Assembly: GCA_002205965.3 (NCBI GenBank)
Contig: NADL03000221.1
Coordinates: 1-64,000 of the forward strand
Length of the DNA stretch: 64,000 nt
DNA from: Kappaphycus alvarezii
Lineage: Eukaryota > Rhodophyta > Florideophyceae > Gigartinales > Solieriaceae
Direction of reading: 5' to 3'
Shown here: in pieces, positions 31,013 through 43,628 of the stretch
How positions within the stretch are numbered: the first letter of the stretch is position 1
Layout of the letters: the number at the start of each line of letters is the position of its first letter
Translations under genes and position numbers: made by a program
The notes under the pieces: generated by a model
What the model saw: the letters and a program-made list of their open reading frames with translations, nothing else
What the model was told of the DNA's origin: nothing
The model's database searches: none

Positions 31013-34000
31013 CTAAGCATCGTGCAGCTCTCCGAGGCCTAGAGATTTTATGCATTTATGATTGAATGCGACCAAGAGGCTTGGTGAGTATATCTGCTGG
31101 CATATCTGTAGAAGGTACGTGAAACAGTGAAACAATCTTTCGAGTCACAGCATCTCGGACAAAATGATATGATATGTCAATGTGCTTATTTCGCCTGTTC
31201 ACTCCTTCGTTACCCGCAAACGCTATTGTACCAGCATTATCACACCCGATTGTAACTGTGCTGTCTTTCGACTTTCCCAATGCGTCTGCAAGAAGGCACC
31301 TGAGCCAAGCTGCCTCTTTGCAAGCCTCACACAGTGCAATATACTCCGCTTCGCATGTGGATTTCGCAACGACCGTTTGTCTCCTAGATGACCAACTAAT
31401 AGCTCCCCCACACAGTTTGAACACATATCCACTGGTGGACTTTCTCGAGTCCAAGCAACCACCCCAGTCTGCATCGCTGAAGCCCTCTAGAGTTTGCACT
31501 GGGAGATTTCCATCTAGAATTACACCTAGTGAGAGCGTTCCTTTGATATATCTCAGAACTCGTTTGGCTGCTTGCCAGTGGTCCTCGCGAGGGTTCTCAC
31601 AGTGTTGGGACAGTTTTCCCACCACATATGCAAGATCTGGACGTGACCCTACCATAAGAAACATTAAGCAGCCAATGATCTGTCGATATGGTACATCGCA
31701 ATACGGGCTAGTTGACATCTCAGGGTGTAATCCTTGTTCCATCGGAGTCCTCACGGGATTGCAACTGGCCATACCAAAACGTTTCAAAATGGACTTGGCA
31801 TACTCTGTCTGCGAGATATAGATCCGTCTAGGGACCCTTTTTCTACTTATTTCAAGCCCAATGCACTTTTTGGCCTCGCCTAAATCTTTCATCTCAAATC
31901 TCTTGTTCAGTTCACCTTTCATCCAGGTCACGGCTTTCAGGTCACTTCCCGCAAGAAGCAAGTCATCCACATATAGGGCAATCAGCATAACGCCTTTTTC
32001 TGATATGTTTGTATATAGACAGGCGTCACTTCTCGTAGTCTTGAAGCCAAGCGTGTGAATAAGGAAATCGTCAATCTTTTTGTGCCATTGTCGACTCGCT
32101 TGCTTAAGACCATAGATAGCCTTGAGAAGTTTGCAAACATGATTGGGCCTGGAAGAGTCAACGATACCTTCAGGCTGCTCCATATAAATATCCTCTTCTA
32201 AGTCACCGTTCAGAAAGGCCGTGACCACGTCCATTTGATGAAGCTCTAAATCGAAGTGGGCTACAATCGCCAACAACAATCGAATCGTTGTAAATTTGAT
32301 CACCGGCGCAAAAGTCTCTGAGTAATCAATCCCCTCAATTTGTTGAAAGCCCCGCACAACCAGGCGACCTTTTCCCTTTTGAGTCAACGTGCCGTTATCG
32401 TCCGGCATGTCCTTTACAGTAAATACCCAGCGAGAAGTTAGAATATTGGCACCTTCCGATCGTGGAACTAGTGCCCAGGTTTTGTTTTTGCGTTGGGACT
32501 CTAGCTCCTTATCAATCGCTTTCTGCCAGAACTGTGGTTGTGGTCCACCCATCGCCTCTTTAAAGGAGTTCGGTATGTTGATGTCGCCACAGGAAGGTGT
32601 GAGTAAGCTGGTTCCCACCAGGCCTGTCCACCACTGTCGGGGTGGGCGTCGTGAACGAGTGGAGCGGCGAGGTTCCACATCGCCGGGACCAGCATCTTGC
32701 TCACCACTCACTTCTTCTGGTTGCAAAGTCTCATTAGTTGAGTCGGGCTCAATACCTTGACTTTGAAAGTTCTCAACCTCCGCCGGTGACCCTGTTTCAA
32801 TGCCATGTTCATTATCACCATTAGATGTTTCAGACTCAATTTCGTCAGTATCGGTCGCCTCCACTGGGTCAACGTCCATCATTATCATCGGAAAATGTTC
32901 ATCGTAAGAGCAAGCCCCTGGTCTCGACTCATCGAACTGCACATCCCTGGAAATAACAATGCGATGTAAATTGTCATCCCAAATTTTGTAGGCCTTAGTT
33001 CCCGGCGGATACCCAACAAACATTCCCGTTGTTGCGCGGTCGTCAAGTTTACGCACCTCATTACCAGGCACCTTGTACCAGCATTGACATCCAAACACAC
33101 GTAGGTGAGATACATCGGGCTTTTTCTTCATCCATAGGTGAAATGGAGTAACGAGACCACCCAAAGCTCTTGTCGTGACACGATTGCGAACGTAAACTGC
33201 GTTATCAAGAGCTTCAGCCCAGAAAGCTTTCGGAACCTTCATATGGGACAGCATAGACCTGACGAGATCAATCAGGGTACGATTGAGCCGTTCTGCCACA
33301 CCATTCTGTTCAGGTGTGTATGCAGCGGTCGTTTGATGAACAGTTCCTTGTGACGATAGAAAGGATTGGAACTCTGAAGAAAGATACTCTCCTCCACGAT
33401 CAGATCGAAGCACTTTCACGCGTTGACCAGTGTGTGTGAAGGCATATTGGGCAAACTTCTGATAAAAATGGAACGTTTCATCTTTACTCTTCATCGGATA
33501 GACAACACTCCAGTTTGAGTGGTCATCGATAAAAGTGACAAAGTATCTAGCACCACCTACTGACTGTACTTGGAGTGGGCCGCAGACGTCCGAATGGACC
33601 AAGTCTAGCAAATGTTTGGCCCTGCCTCCAGAGCGCTGTTTAGGAATCACAGCACGAGTTGCTTTTCCTAACACACACGCATCACATGTCACAGATTCAC
33701 AGTCAGAAGATGAGCTAGCGTCTCTTGTTATATCTGAAGAGGAGATATGAAGTCCACTTACCACGTTCTTACGAGCCATGGACAATATTCCTTGAGTGTG
33801 AACGTGGGCCAATCTTTCATGCCATGTCTTCAAAGAGGCTTTGTGCGCCGAATGAACCTCGTTACATGTGTCAAGCACATACAGCTCTCCTCGACTTGTG
33901 GCAGTAGCCACGATGCAGTCACTCCTCTTCACAGTGCACTTGTCACGAACGAACTCAACGTCAAATCCATTATCGACCATCTTACGTAGAGATTAGGGAA

Positions 34001-35106
34001 AAAGCAAAGCTTGGAACGTGCAGCACATTGGTGAGCTTGCATGACTTTTGAACTCCGTTCACTAAAAGCGTAATGGGACGGTCCCGACTCCAGCTACTAC
34101 TGCACACGCTTTTGTTCCCATTTCTACGCGGCTGTTTGAGACCTCCCTGTAGTCGGAGAACAGTCTCTTGTCAAATGTCATGTGCGGAGCATCCAGAGTC
34201 GATAAGCCAAGTGTTTGAGGTTATGTTGATACCAGAGTTATCTACCTTGTTCATCAGACATATGTACTCGACTTCATTAATTTCCAGATCTTCTTGCTCT
34301 TGAGCAATCATCGCAGTAGGCTTCTGTGACTGTCTACGTAGGAACCGGTCAGGTGGCGGTGGTCGCCTTCCGTTGATGTCCTTTCCCCAGCAGCGGGCAG
34401 CGGAGTGTCCATTGTGACCACAGTTGGTGCATGTCAAAGTCGAAACACGCCTTGCCTCAGGGATGTGCCCAATAAGAGCAGAACTTGGCGGATTCTGCCT
34501 TCTAGTAAGCTTCATCGATGCACGTTGCTCCTCTTGGAGCAGGCGACTTTTTACATATTCTACTCCGAACGTGTTATCTTCGGATCCAAGAGCGTCAAGC
34601 GCTACAATGAGATTTTGAAACCTCTGCGGAAGACCATTGAGAACTGCCATAGCCATTTCCTTGTCATCAATGATGACTCCCATTGACTTTAAGCGAGCTG
34701 CTAGGTGTCGCACACGTCCTATGTATGGCAAAACTTTCTCATTGTCTAGCATGGTGACCGTGTAGAAGTCTCTCCGGGCCGCCAGCTTATTTAGTAATGT
34801 GTGGCGCTCAAAAACTTCCAAGATGGCGTCCCACATTTCTTTGGCTGTGACAGCATCTCTCACATGATCCAGGTGATCATCGGACAGCGACAGGCCGATG
34901 ATGGCCCGGGCCTTTCGATCCCCTTGCTTCCATGCCTTGTAAGTGGAAGATTGTTCATCTTCAGGAACGGTGCCATCAGTAATATACTGTTCCACATCGC
35001 GAAGGGCCAACAGGAGCTGAATCTTCTGTTTCCACACGTAGAAATTGGTATCCGTGAGCTTTTCGATCTTCATCGATCCTCCTCCTTGATCTTCTCCGCT
35101 ACTCAT
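31013..35106 (-). pseudogene. Copy B gag-pol
   Basis: Gag, knuckle and the start of protease are open from ATG 35106 to about 34190, ending just after WLIDSGCSAH where two bases are missing compared with copy A. Further small losses near 34075 and 33990 lead to a 974-residue frame (33980-31056) covering the pre-integrase region, integrase, linker, RT (YVDD) and RNase H. The last residues are altered by a base loss near 31055. Its gag-knuckle junction is undamaged, unlike copies A and E. Confidence 0.9.
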
Positions 35107-35266
35107 TGCAATATTCTAGAGGTGCTAATGTTCTGTTCGAAGATCCCAAGCCGGGGACCGATAGTCCCTTGTAGTGGCAAGCCCACCTCTATAAGAACAC
35201 AGCACACGAAACTCTAGACTAAAGCAAAGGCCAAAGACGTCGCTTCAAACAAACAAATGGATCTCT

Positions 35267-35931
35267 TTAAATTCTCTGGGACAAAACTACTTTCAAGTGT
35301 TCCTTCCCGTTCTCGTGACGCTTGAGAACCTCGTGGGAATCGAACACTCTATCACAAGCAGTACACCTAGGGGTCTTTTTCTTTTTTTCTCTCTAGTCCT
35401 ATGACCCTTAGAATTGATGTGATCGTAGAATGTCTGTGCGCTATTGCAGCTAATATCACAGAGCTTGCAGTACCTCTTGTTCCTCGGCGGAACTCTTCGT
35501 TTAGCCTTTAGTTCCTTCTTGGCAACTCGATCGGCGAGGGCTTTAGCTTTCTTTGCCGAGAGGCGTTGAACTTTCTTTATTGGCTTATCCAGAGGTACTG
35601 ACTTACGAGGGATCCTATACCTTTCCCTAGACGAGGGAAGCGCGAGCGTCTTCGGCGGCGGTCCTTCTGGTTCGAGTACTTCGATCGATTCCACAACTGT
35701 CCTCCCCACAGATGGCAAAGTCCTAACTGTCGCAGCCCTGGGCACTCGGGGCACCAGGGCTAATTCCGAGTCTAGCACAACCCCGCAAAAGCAGGCACAA
35801 AAGTGGAAGTGATCGTCAGTAACAGCTTTTGGGATTATGAGTCTTTAGACCAACCAAAAGGTGCAAAGAGAATCACTTCGATGTGCAAAGAAATGGAATT
35901 ATTCAAATAGCTTACCGGAACGAGTAGACAT
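35267..35931 (-). pseudogene. Copy B 5' zinc-finger ORF, broken before finger 2
   Basis: Predicted first exon 35931-35916, second exon from 35771. Finger 1 is intact. A one-base loss in the T-rich stretch near 35385 shifts the frame, so finger 2 is not read in frame. Confidence 0.78.
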
Positions 35932-36027
35932 AATCAAGAGACTGAGATAGACAAGAAAACAATGCAGCAACACACGGCGACTTACGGGGTTCAGAGAAAG
36001 AGACGGCGTTGAACTGGGCCCATAACC

Positions 36028-37303
36028 TAATGGGAATCGGAGAGGGTGAAGGACTTTGCTGGACGGATGAAGTTGCGGGCTTGGCTACCCAGAATTTACT
36101 CGGAACTCTAAAATCCTGGCCTTAAGTACAACCTACAACTACTTTCTAACTCACTGCGTCCACTAACAGAATCCCACAAACTGAGCCATTTGAGCGGATT
36201 TCAAGATCTTGGCCCGGTGATAACAGTCATTAGGGGCAATTTGGAACTGCTTCCAAAGTTGACAAATTTGTGTAAATAGGTTGGCCCAATACACACATCA
36301 ATACAGTACCTTATTTTGCAGACTTACCGGAACGAATTCCCTTGTGCCAAATAACGGACTCAATCCGTCATACGTAAATAGAATCACATAACTGATTTTG
36401 GATGCAGTCGGTCCAATCTTCATCATAATTAGAACCTCATACATATGATGGAATCACATAACTGATTTTGGATGCAGTCGGTCCAATCTTCATCATAATT
36501 ACGAACCTCATACATATGATGGAATCACATAACTGATTTTTGGATGCAGTCGTCCAATCTTCATCATAATTACGAACCTCATACATCTGATGGAATCACA
36601 TAACTGATTTTTGGATGCAGTGTACAAACCATATCATAACTAGAACCTCATACATATGATGGAATCACATAACTGATTTTTGGATGCAGTTGTACAAACC
36701 AATATCATAACTAGAAACCACATACGTATGATGGAATCACATAACTGATTTTTGGATGCAGTTGTACAAACCAATATCATAACTAGAAACCACATACGTA
36801 TGATGGAATCACATAACTGATTTTTGGATGCAGTTGTACAAACCAATATCATAACTAGAACCACATACGTATGATGGAATCACATAACTGATTTTTGGAT
36901 GCAGTTGTACAAACCAATATCAAACTAGAAACCTCATACATATGATGAAATCACATAACCGATTTTTGGATGCAGCTGGATAAAACCGTAATCATAACTA
37001 GAATCCTCATACATAATATAAATCAAATACCTCTTTCTAGCAGTCATGACAGTATTGCCATAATTGATTCCTACTGTACTTACCCTACGTAAAATCACCC
37101 CATAAACAACATTTTGCCCTCAAAGTCGCTGACCGCTCAAAATCGTACTTTCGTCCCTGGGAACTTTGGATTTCTTTCGGAATGCCTTAGGGCCACCCTT
37201 CATTCAACACGTGTGCATGTGTACACGTGGAACATGCCTCATGCCTCTTATGAGATTTGGCACCGATGTGGGGTCATGTGATCGTCTTGCCAAATCAACA
37301 ACA
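36028..37303 (-). repeat. Copy B 5' LTR with promoter-region deletion
   Basis: Lacks about 230 bases present in the full LTRs: ...CTACTGTAC joins TTACCCTACG near 37076. The lost part holds the GTACACGTGTAC palindromes and the TATA-like ACTATAAG. The same junction occurs in the LTRs at 48436 and 60858. The tRNA site lies at 36014-36027. Confidence 0.88.
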
Positions 37304-37428
37304 GAAACGCCTTACGGCCACCCTTCAATCAACACGTGTGCATGTGTACACGTGGAACATGCCTCATGCCTCTTATGAGGTTTGGCACCGATGTGGGGTC
37401 ATGTGATCGTCTTGCCAAATCATCAACA
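37304..37428 (-). repeat. LTR remnant, rest of the LTR split by copy B
   Basis: Starts with the GAAAC duplication and continues as the terminal 120 bases of a Copia-1 LTR. It serves as the outer end of the 3' LTR of copy C. The same remnant follows at 49714 and 62062. Confidence 0.87.
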
Positions 37429-37447
37429 CCCCCCTCGATTACATGAC

Positions 37448-40400
37448 CTAAGCATCCTGCAGCTCTCCGAGGCCTAGAGATTTTATGCAATTTATGAATA
37501 GAATGCGACCAAGAGGCTTGGTGAGTATATCTGCTGGCATATCTGTAGAAGGTACGTGAAACAGTGACACAATCTTTCGAGTCACAGCATCTCGGACAAA
37601 ATGATATGATATGTCAATGTGCTTATTTCGCCTGTTCACTCCTTCGTTACCCGCAAACGCTATTGTACCAGCATTATCACACACGATTGTAACTGTGCTG
37701 TCTAGAGTTTCCCAATGCGTCTGCAAGAAGGCACCTGAGCCAAGCTGCCTCTTTGCAAGCCTGACACAGTGCAATATATTCCGCTTCGCATGTGATTTCG
37801 CAACGACCGTTTGTCTCCTAGACGACCAACTAATAGCTCCCCCACACAGTTTGAACACATATCCACTGGTGGACTTTCTAGAGTCCAAGCAACCACCCAG
37901 TCTGCATCGCTGAAGCCCTCTAGAGTTTGCACTGGGAGATTTCCATCGAGAACTACACCTAGTGACAGCGTTCCTTTGATATATCTCAGAACTTTTGGCT
38001 GCTTGCCAGTGGTCCTCGCGAGGGTTCTCACAGTGTTGGGACAGTTTTCCCACCACATATGCAAGATCTGGACGTGACCCTACCATAAGAAACATTAAGC
38101 AGCCAATGATCTGTCGATATGGTACATCGCAATACGGCTAGTTGACGTCTCAGGGTGTAATCCTTGTTCCATCGGAGTCCTCACGGGATTGCAACTGGAC
38201 ATACCAAAACGTTTCAAAATGGACTTAGCATACTCTGTATGCGAGATATAGATCCGTCTAGGGACCCTTTTTCTACTTATTTCAAGCCCAATGCACTTTT
38301 TGGCCTCGCCTAAATCTTTCATCTCAAATCTCTTGTTCAGTTCACCTTTCATCCAGGTCACGGCTTTCAGGTCACTTCCCGCAAGAAGCAAGTCATCCAC
38401 ATATAGGGCAATCAGCATAACGCCTTTTTCTGATATGTTTGTATATAGACAGGCGTCACTTCTCGTAGTCTTGAAGCCAAGCGTGTGAATAAGGAAATCG
38501 TCAATCTTTTTGTGCCATTGTCGACTCGCTTGCTTAAGACCATAGATAGCCTTGAGAAGTTTGCAAACATGATTGGGCCTGGAAGAGTCAACGATACCTT
38601 CAGGCTGCTCCATATAAATATCCTCTTCTAAGTCACCGTTCAGAAAGGCCGTGACCACGTCCATTTGATGAAGCTCTAAATCGAAGTGGGCTACAATCGC
38701 CAACAACAATCGAATCGTTGTAAATTTGATCACCGGCGCAAAAGTCTGTGAGTAATCAATCCCCTCAATTTTTGAAAGCCCCGCACAACCAGGCGACCTT
38801 TTCCCTTTTGATCAACGTGCCGTTATCGTCCGGCATGTCCTTTACAGTAAATACCCAGCGAGAAGTTAGAATATTGGCACCTTCCGATCGTGGCACTAGT
38901 GCCCAGGTTCTGTTTTTGCGTTGGGACTCTAGCTCCTTATCAATCGCTTTCTGCCAGAACTGTGGTTGTGGTCCATCCATCGCCTCTTTAAAGAGTTCGG
39001 TATGTTGATGTCGCCACAGGAAGGTGTGAGTAAGCTGGTTCCCACCAGGCCTGTCCACCACTGTCGGGGTGGGCGTCGTGAACGAGTGGAGCGGCGAGGT
39101 TCCACATCGCCGGAACCAGCATCTTGCTCACCACTCACTTCTCTGGTTGCAAAGTCTCATTAGTTGAGTCGGGCTCAATACCTTGACTTTGAAAGTTCTC
39201 AACCTCCACCGGTGACCCTGTTTCAATGCCATGTTCATTATCACCATTAGATGTTTCAGACTCAATTTCGTCATATGGTCGCCTCCTCTGGGTCAACGTC
39301 CACGTCATTATCATCGGAAAAATGTTCATCGTAAGAGCAAGCCCCTGGTCTCGACTCATCGAACTGCACATCCCTGGAAATAACAATGCGATGTAATTGT
39401 CATCCCAAATTTTGTAGGCCTTAGTTCCCGGCGGATACCCAACAAACATTCCCGTTGTTGCGCGGTCGACAAGTTTACGCACCTCATTACCAGGCACCTT
39501 GTACCAGCATTGACATCCAAACACACGTAGGTGAGATACATCTGGCCTTTTCTTCATCCATAGGTGAAATGGAGTAACGAGACCACCCAAAGCTCTTGTC
39601 GTGACACGATTGCGAACGTAAACTGCGTTATCCAGAGCTTCAGCCCAGAAAGCTTTTGGAACCTTCATATGGGACAGCATAGACCTGACGAGATCAATCA
39701 GGGTACGATTGAGCCGTTCTGCCACACCATTCTGTTCAGGTGTGTATGCAGCGGTCGTTTGATGAACAGTTCCTTGTGACGATAGAAAGGATTGGAACTC
39801 TGAAGAAAGATACTCTCCACCACGATCAGATCGAAGCACTTTCACGCGTTGACCAGTGTGTGTGAAGGCATATTGGGCAAACTTCTGATAAAAATGGAAC
39901 GTTTCATCTTTACTCTTCATCGGATAGACAACACTCCAGTTTGAGTGGTCATCGATAAAAGTGACAAAGTATCTAGCACCACCTACTGACTGTACTTGGA
40001 GTGGGCCGCAGACGTCCGAATGGACCAAGTCTAGCAAATGTTTGGCCCTGCCTCCAGAGCGCTGTTTAGGAATCACAGCACGAGTTGCTTTCCTAACACA
40101 CACGCATCACATGTCACAGATTCACAGTCACAAGATGAGCTAGCGTCTCTTGTTATATCTGAAGAGGAGATATGAAGTCCACTTGCCACGTTCTTACGAG
40201 CCATGGACAATATTCCTTGAGTGTGAACGTGGGCCAATCTTTCATGCCATGTCTTCAAAGAGGCTTTGTGCGCCGAATGAACCTCGTTACATGTGTCAAG
40301 CACATACAGCTCTCCTCGATTTGTGGCAGTAGCCACGATGCAGTCACTCCTCTTCACAGTGCACTTGTCACGAACGAACTCAACGTCAAATCCATTATCG

Positions 40401-41532
40401 ACCATCTTACGTATAGAATTAGGGAAAAAGCAAAGCTTGGAACGTGCAGCACATTGGTGAGCTTGCATGACTTTTGAACTCCGTTCACTACAAGCGTAAT
40501 GAGGACGGTCCCGACTCCAGCTACTACTGCATACGCTTTTGTTCCCATTTCTACGCGGCTTTTGAGACCTCCCTGTAGTCGGAGAACAGTCTCTTGTCAA
40601 ATGTCATTTGCACGGAGCATCCAGAGTCGATAAGCCAAGTGTTTGACGTTATGTTGATACCACAGTTATCTACCTTGTTCATCAGACATATGTACTCGAC
40701 TTCATTAATTTCCAGATCTTCTTGCTCTTGAGCAATCATCGCAGTAGGCTTCTGTGACTGTCTACGTAGGAACCGGTCAGGTGGCGGTGGTCGCCTTCCG
40801 TTGATGTCCTTTCCCCAGCAGCGGGCAGCGGAGTGTCCATTGTGACCACAGTTGGTGCATGTCAAAGTCGAAACACGCCTTGCCTCAGGGATGTGCCCAA
40901 TAAGAGCAGAACTTGGCGGATTATGCCTTCTAGTAAGCTTCATCGATGCACGTTGCTCCTCTTGGAGCAGGCGACTTTTTACATATTCTACTCCGAACGT
41001 GTTATCTTCGGATCCAAGAGCGTCAAGCGCTACAATGAGATTTTGAAACCTCTGCGGAAGACCATTGAGAACTGCCATAGCCATTTCCTTGTCATCAATG
41101 ATGACTCCCATTGACTTTAAGCGAGCTGCTAGGTGTCGCACACGTCCTATGTACGGCAAAACTTTCTCATTGTCTAGCATGGTGACCGTGTAGAAGTCTC
41201 TCCGGGCCGCCAGCTTATTTAGTAATGTGTGGCGCTCAAAAACTTCCAAGATGGCGTCCCACATTTCTTTGGCTGTGACAGCATCTCTCACATGATCCGG
41301 TGACCATCAGACAGCGACAGGCCGATGATGGCCCGAGCCTTTCGATCCCCTTGCTTCCATGCCTTGTAAGTGGAAGATTGTTCATCTTCAGGAACGGTGC
41401 CATCAGTAATGTGCTGTTCCACATCGCGAAGGGCCAACAGGAGCTCAATCTTCTGTTTCACACGTAGAAATTGGTATCCGTGAGCTTTTCGATCTTCATC
41501 GATCCTCCTCCTTGATCTTCTCCGCTACTCAT
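37448..41532 (-). pseudogene. Copy C gag-pol
   Basis: Minus strand from gag ATG 41532 to TAG 37448. It belongs to the second Copia-1 sublineage (KKRPDVSHL, YISHTEYAKSILKRFGMSSC). Gag is broken near 41300 (base losses after LGLSLS). Then a 246-residue frame runs from the gag middle through knuckle and protease; the protease has CSVQMT, with His of the usual SAHMT changed. Further breaks lie near 40555, 40450, 40100, 39400, 39275, 39140, 38990, 38775 and 38140. YVDD is present near 38400. No large deletion. Confidence 0.88.
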
Positions 41533-41670
41533 TGCAATATTCTAGAGGTGCTAATGTTCTGTTCGAAGATCCCAAGCCGGGGACCGATAGTCCCTTGTAG
41601 TGGCAAGCCCACCTCTATAAGAACACAGCACACGAAACTCTAGACTAAAGCAAAGGCCAAAGACGTCGCT

Positions 41671-42357
41671 TCAAACAAACAAATGGATCTCTTTAAATTC
41701 TCTGGACAAAACTACTTTCAAGTGTTCCTTCCCGTTCTCGTGACGCTTGAGAACCTCGTGGGAATCGAGCACTCTATCACAAGCAGTACACCTAGGGGTC
41801 TTTTTCTTGTTTTTCTCTCTAGTTCGATGACCCTTAGAATTGATGTGATCGTAGAATGTCTGTACGCTATTGCAGCTAATATCACAGAGCTTGCAGTACC
41901 TCTTGTTCCTCGGCGGAACTCTTCGTTTAGCCTTTAGTTCCTTCTTGGCAACTCGATCGGCGAGGGCTTTAGCTTTCTTTGCCGAGAGGCGTTGAACTTT
42001 CTTTATTGGCTTATCCAGAGGTACTGACTTACGAGGGATCCTATACCTTTCCCTAGACGAGGGAAGCGCGAGCGTCTTCGGCGGCGGTCCTTCTAGTTCG
42101 AGTACTTCGATCGATTCCACAACTGTCCTCCCCACAGATGGCAAAGTCCTAACTGTCGCAGCCCTGAGCACTCGGGGCACCAGGGCTAATTCCGAGTCTA
42201 GCACAACCCAGAAAAAGCAGGCACAAAAGTGGAAGTGATCGTCAGTAACAGCTTTTGGGATTATGAGTCTTTAGACCAACCAAAAGGTGCAAAAAGAATC
42301 ACTTCGATGTGCAAAGAAATGGAATTATTCAAATAGCTTACCGGAACGATTAGACAT
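41671..42357 (-). CDS. Copy C 5' ORF: double U1-like zinc-finger protein, intact
   Basis: Predicted join of 42357-42342 and 42197-41671. The first exon encodes five residues like copy A (MSNRS), and the intron is 144 bases. Both fingers are complete. A base loss near 41704 changes the last few residues (ending EFKEIHLFV), so the C-terminus is slightly longer than in copy A. Keeping this frame open while gag-pol beside it has about ten lesions is notable, although C is a young copy overall. Confidence 0.75.
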
Positions 42358-42453
42358 AATCAAGAGACTGAGATAGACAAAAAAACAATGTAGCAACACA
42401 CGGCGACTTACGGGGTTCAGAGAAAGAGACGGCGTTAAACTGGGCCCATAACC

Positions 42454-43610
42454 TAATGGGAATCGGAGAGGGTGAAGGACTTTGCTGGACGGATGAAGTT
42501 GCGGGCTTGGCTACCCAGAATTTACTCGGAACTCTAAAATCCTGACCTTAAGTACAACCTATAACTATTTTCTAACTCACTGCGTCCATTAACAGAATCC
42601 CACAAACTGAGCCATTTGAGCGGATTTCAAGATATTGGCCCGGTGATAACAGTATTTGGGGCAATTTTGGAACTGCTTCCAAAGTTGACAAATTTGTGTA
42701 AAATAGGTTGGCCCAATACACACATCAATACAGTACCTTATTTTGCAGACTTATCGGAACGAATTCCCTTGTGCCAAAATAACGGACTCAATCCGTCATA
42801 CGTAAATAGATTCACATAACTGATTTTGGATGCAGTCGGTCCAATCTTCATGATAATTACGAACCTCGTACATATGATGAATCACATAACTGATTTTTGG
42901 ATGCAGTTGTACAAATCAGTGTCATAACTAGAAACCACATACGTATGATGGAATCACATAACTGATTTTTGGATGCAGCTGGATAAAACCCATAATCATA
43001 ACTAGAAACCTCATACGTATGATGGATTCACATAACTGATTTTTCGGATGCAGACGGACAATCCGTAATCATAACTAGAAACCTGATACGTAATATAAAA
43101 TCAAATATCTCTTTCTAGGAATCATGACAGTACTGCCATAATCGATTCCTACTGTACAAACTCAAGTACAGTAAGAAGTACAGTACTGGGTATATTACGA
43201 TTTTCAGTGCGAAGTAAAGTTCCTCATTTGGCACTAGTACAGTACGTGTACACCACTGCACAAAAGGTTTCTACTCTTAGCTGTACCACGTGTACATCAC
43301 ATACACAACTGTAAGAACGTACACGTGTACATAGCTTTCCTCAGCATATCTCTCATACAGTATACTCATCATCCACTTATAGTACCCTACCCTACGTAAA
43401 ATCACCCCATAAACAACATTTTACCCTCTAAGTCGCTGACCTCTCAAAATCGTACTTTCGTCCCTGGGAACTTTGGATTTCTTCCGAAACGCCTTAGGGC
43501 CACCCTTCAATCAACACGTGTGCATGTGTACACGTGGAACATGCCTCATGCCTCTTATGAGGTTTGGCACCGATGTGGGGTCATGTGATCGTCTTGCCAA
43601 ATCATCAACA
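42454..43610 (-). repeat. Shared LTR: 5' LTR of copy C and 3' LTR of copy D
   Basis: One LTR lies between two internal regions. On the left it adjoins the copy C tRNA site (42440-42453), and on the right the purine tract complement of copy D (CCCCCTCG). It has only about four minisatellite units (42800-43050) and keeps the CACGTG region. Confidence 0.88.
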
Positions 43611-43628
43611 CCCCCTCGATTACATGAC

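Larger units (their letters stand above)
29704..37303 (-). mobile_element. Copia-1 copy B: full-length element nested in an LTR
   Basis: 3' LTR 29704-30992, internal region 30993-36027, 5' LTR 36028-37303. The target duplication GAAAC is at 29699-29703 and 37304-37308, and the undisturbed target reads CCGAAACGCC in other LTRs (for example near 43483). This confirms the LTR ends TGTTG...CATTA and a 5-base duplication for the family. Confidence 0.93.

Noticed and set aside
31174..31821. A long plus-strand open frame (215 codons), repeated opposite RNase H and RT in several copies
   Set aside because: It is antisense to the well-supported RT/RNase H frame, and its recurrence only mirrors repeat copies.
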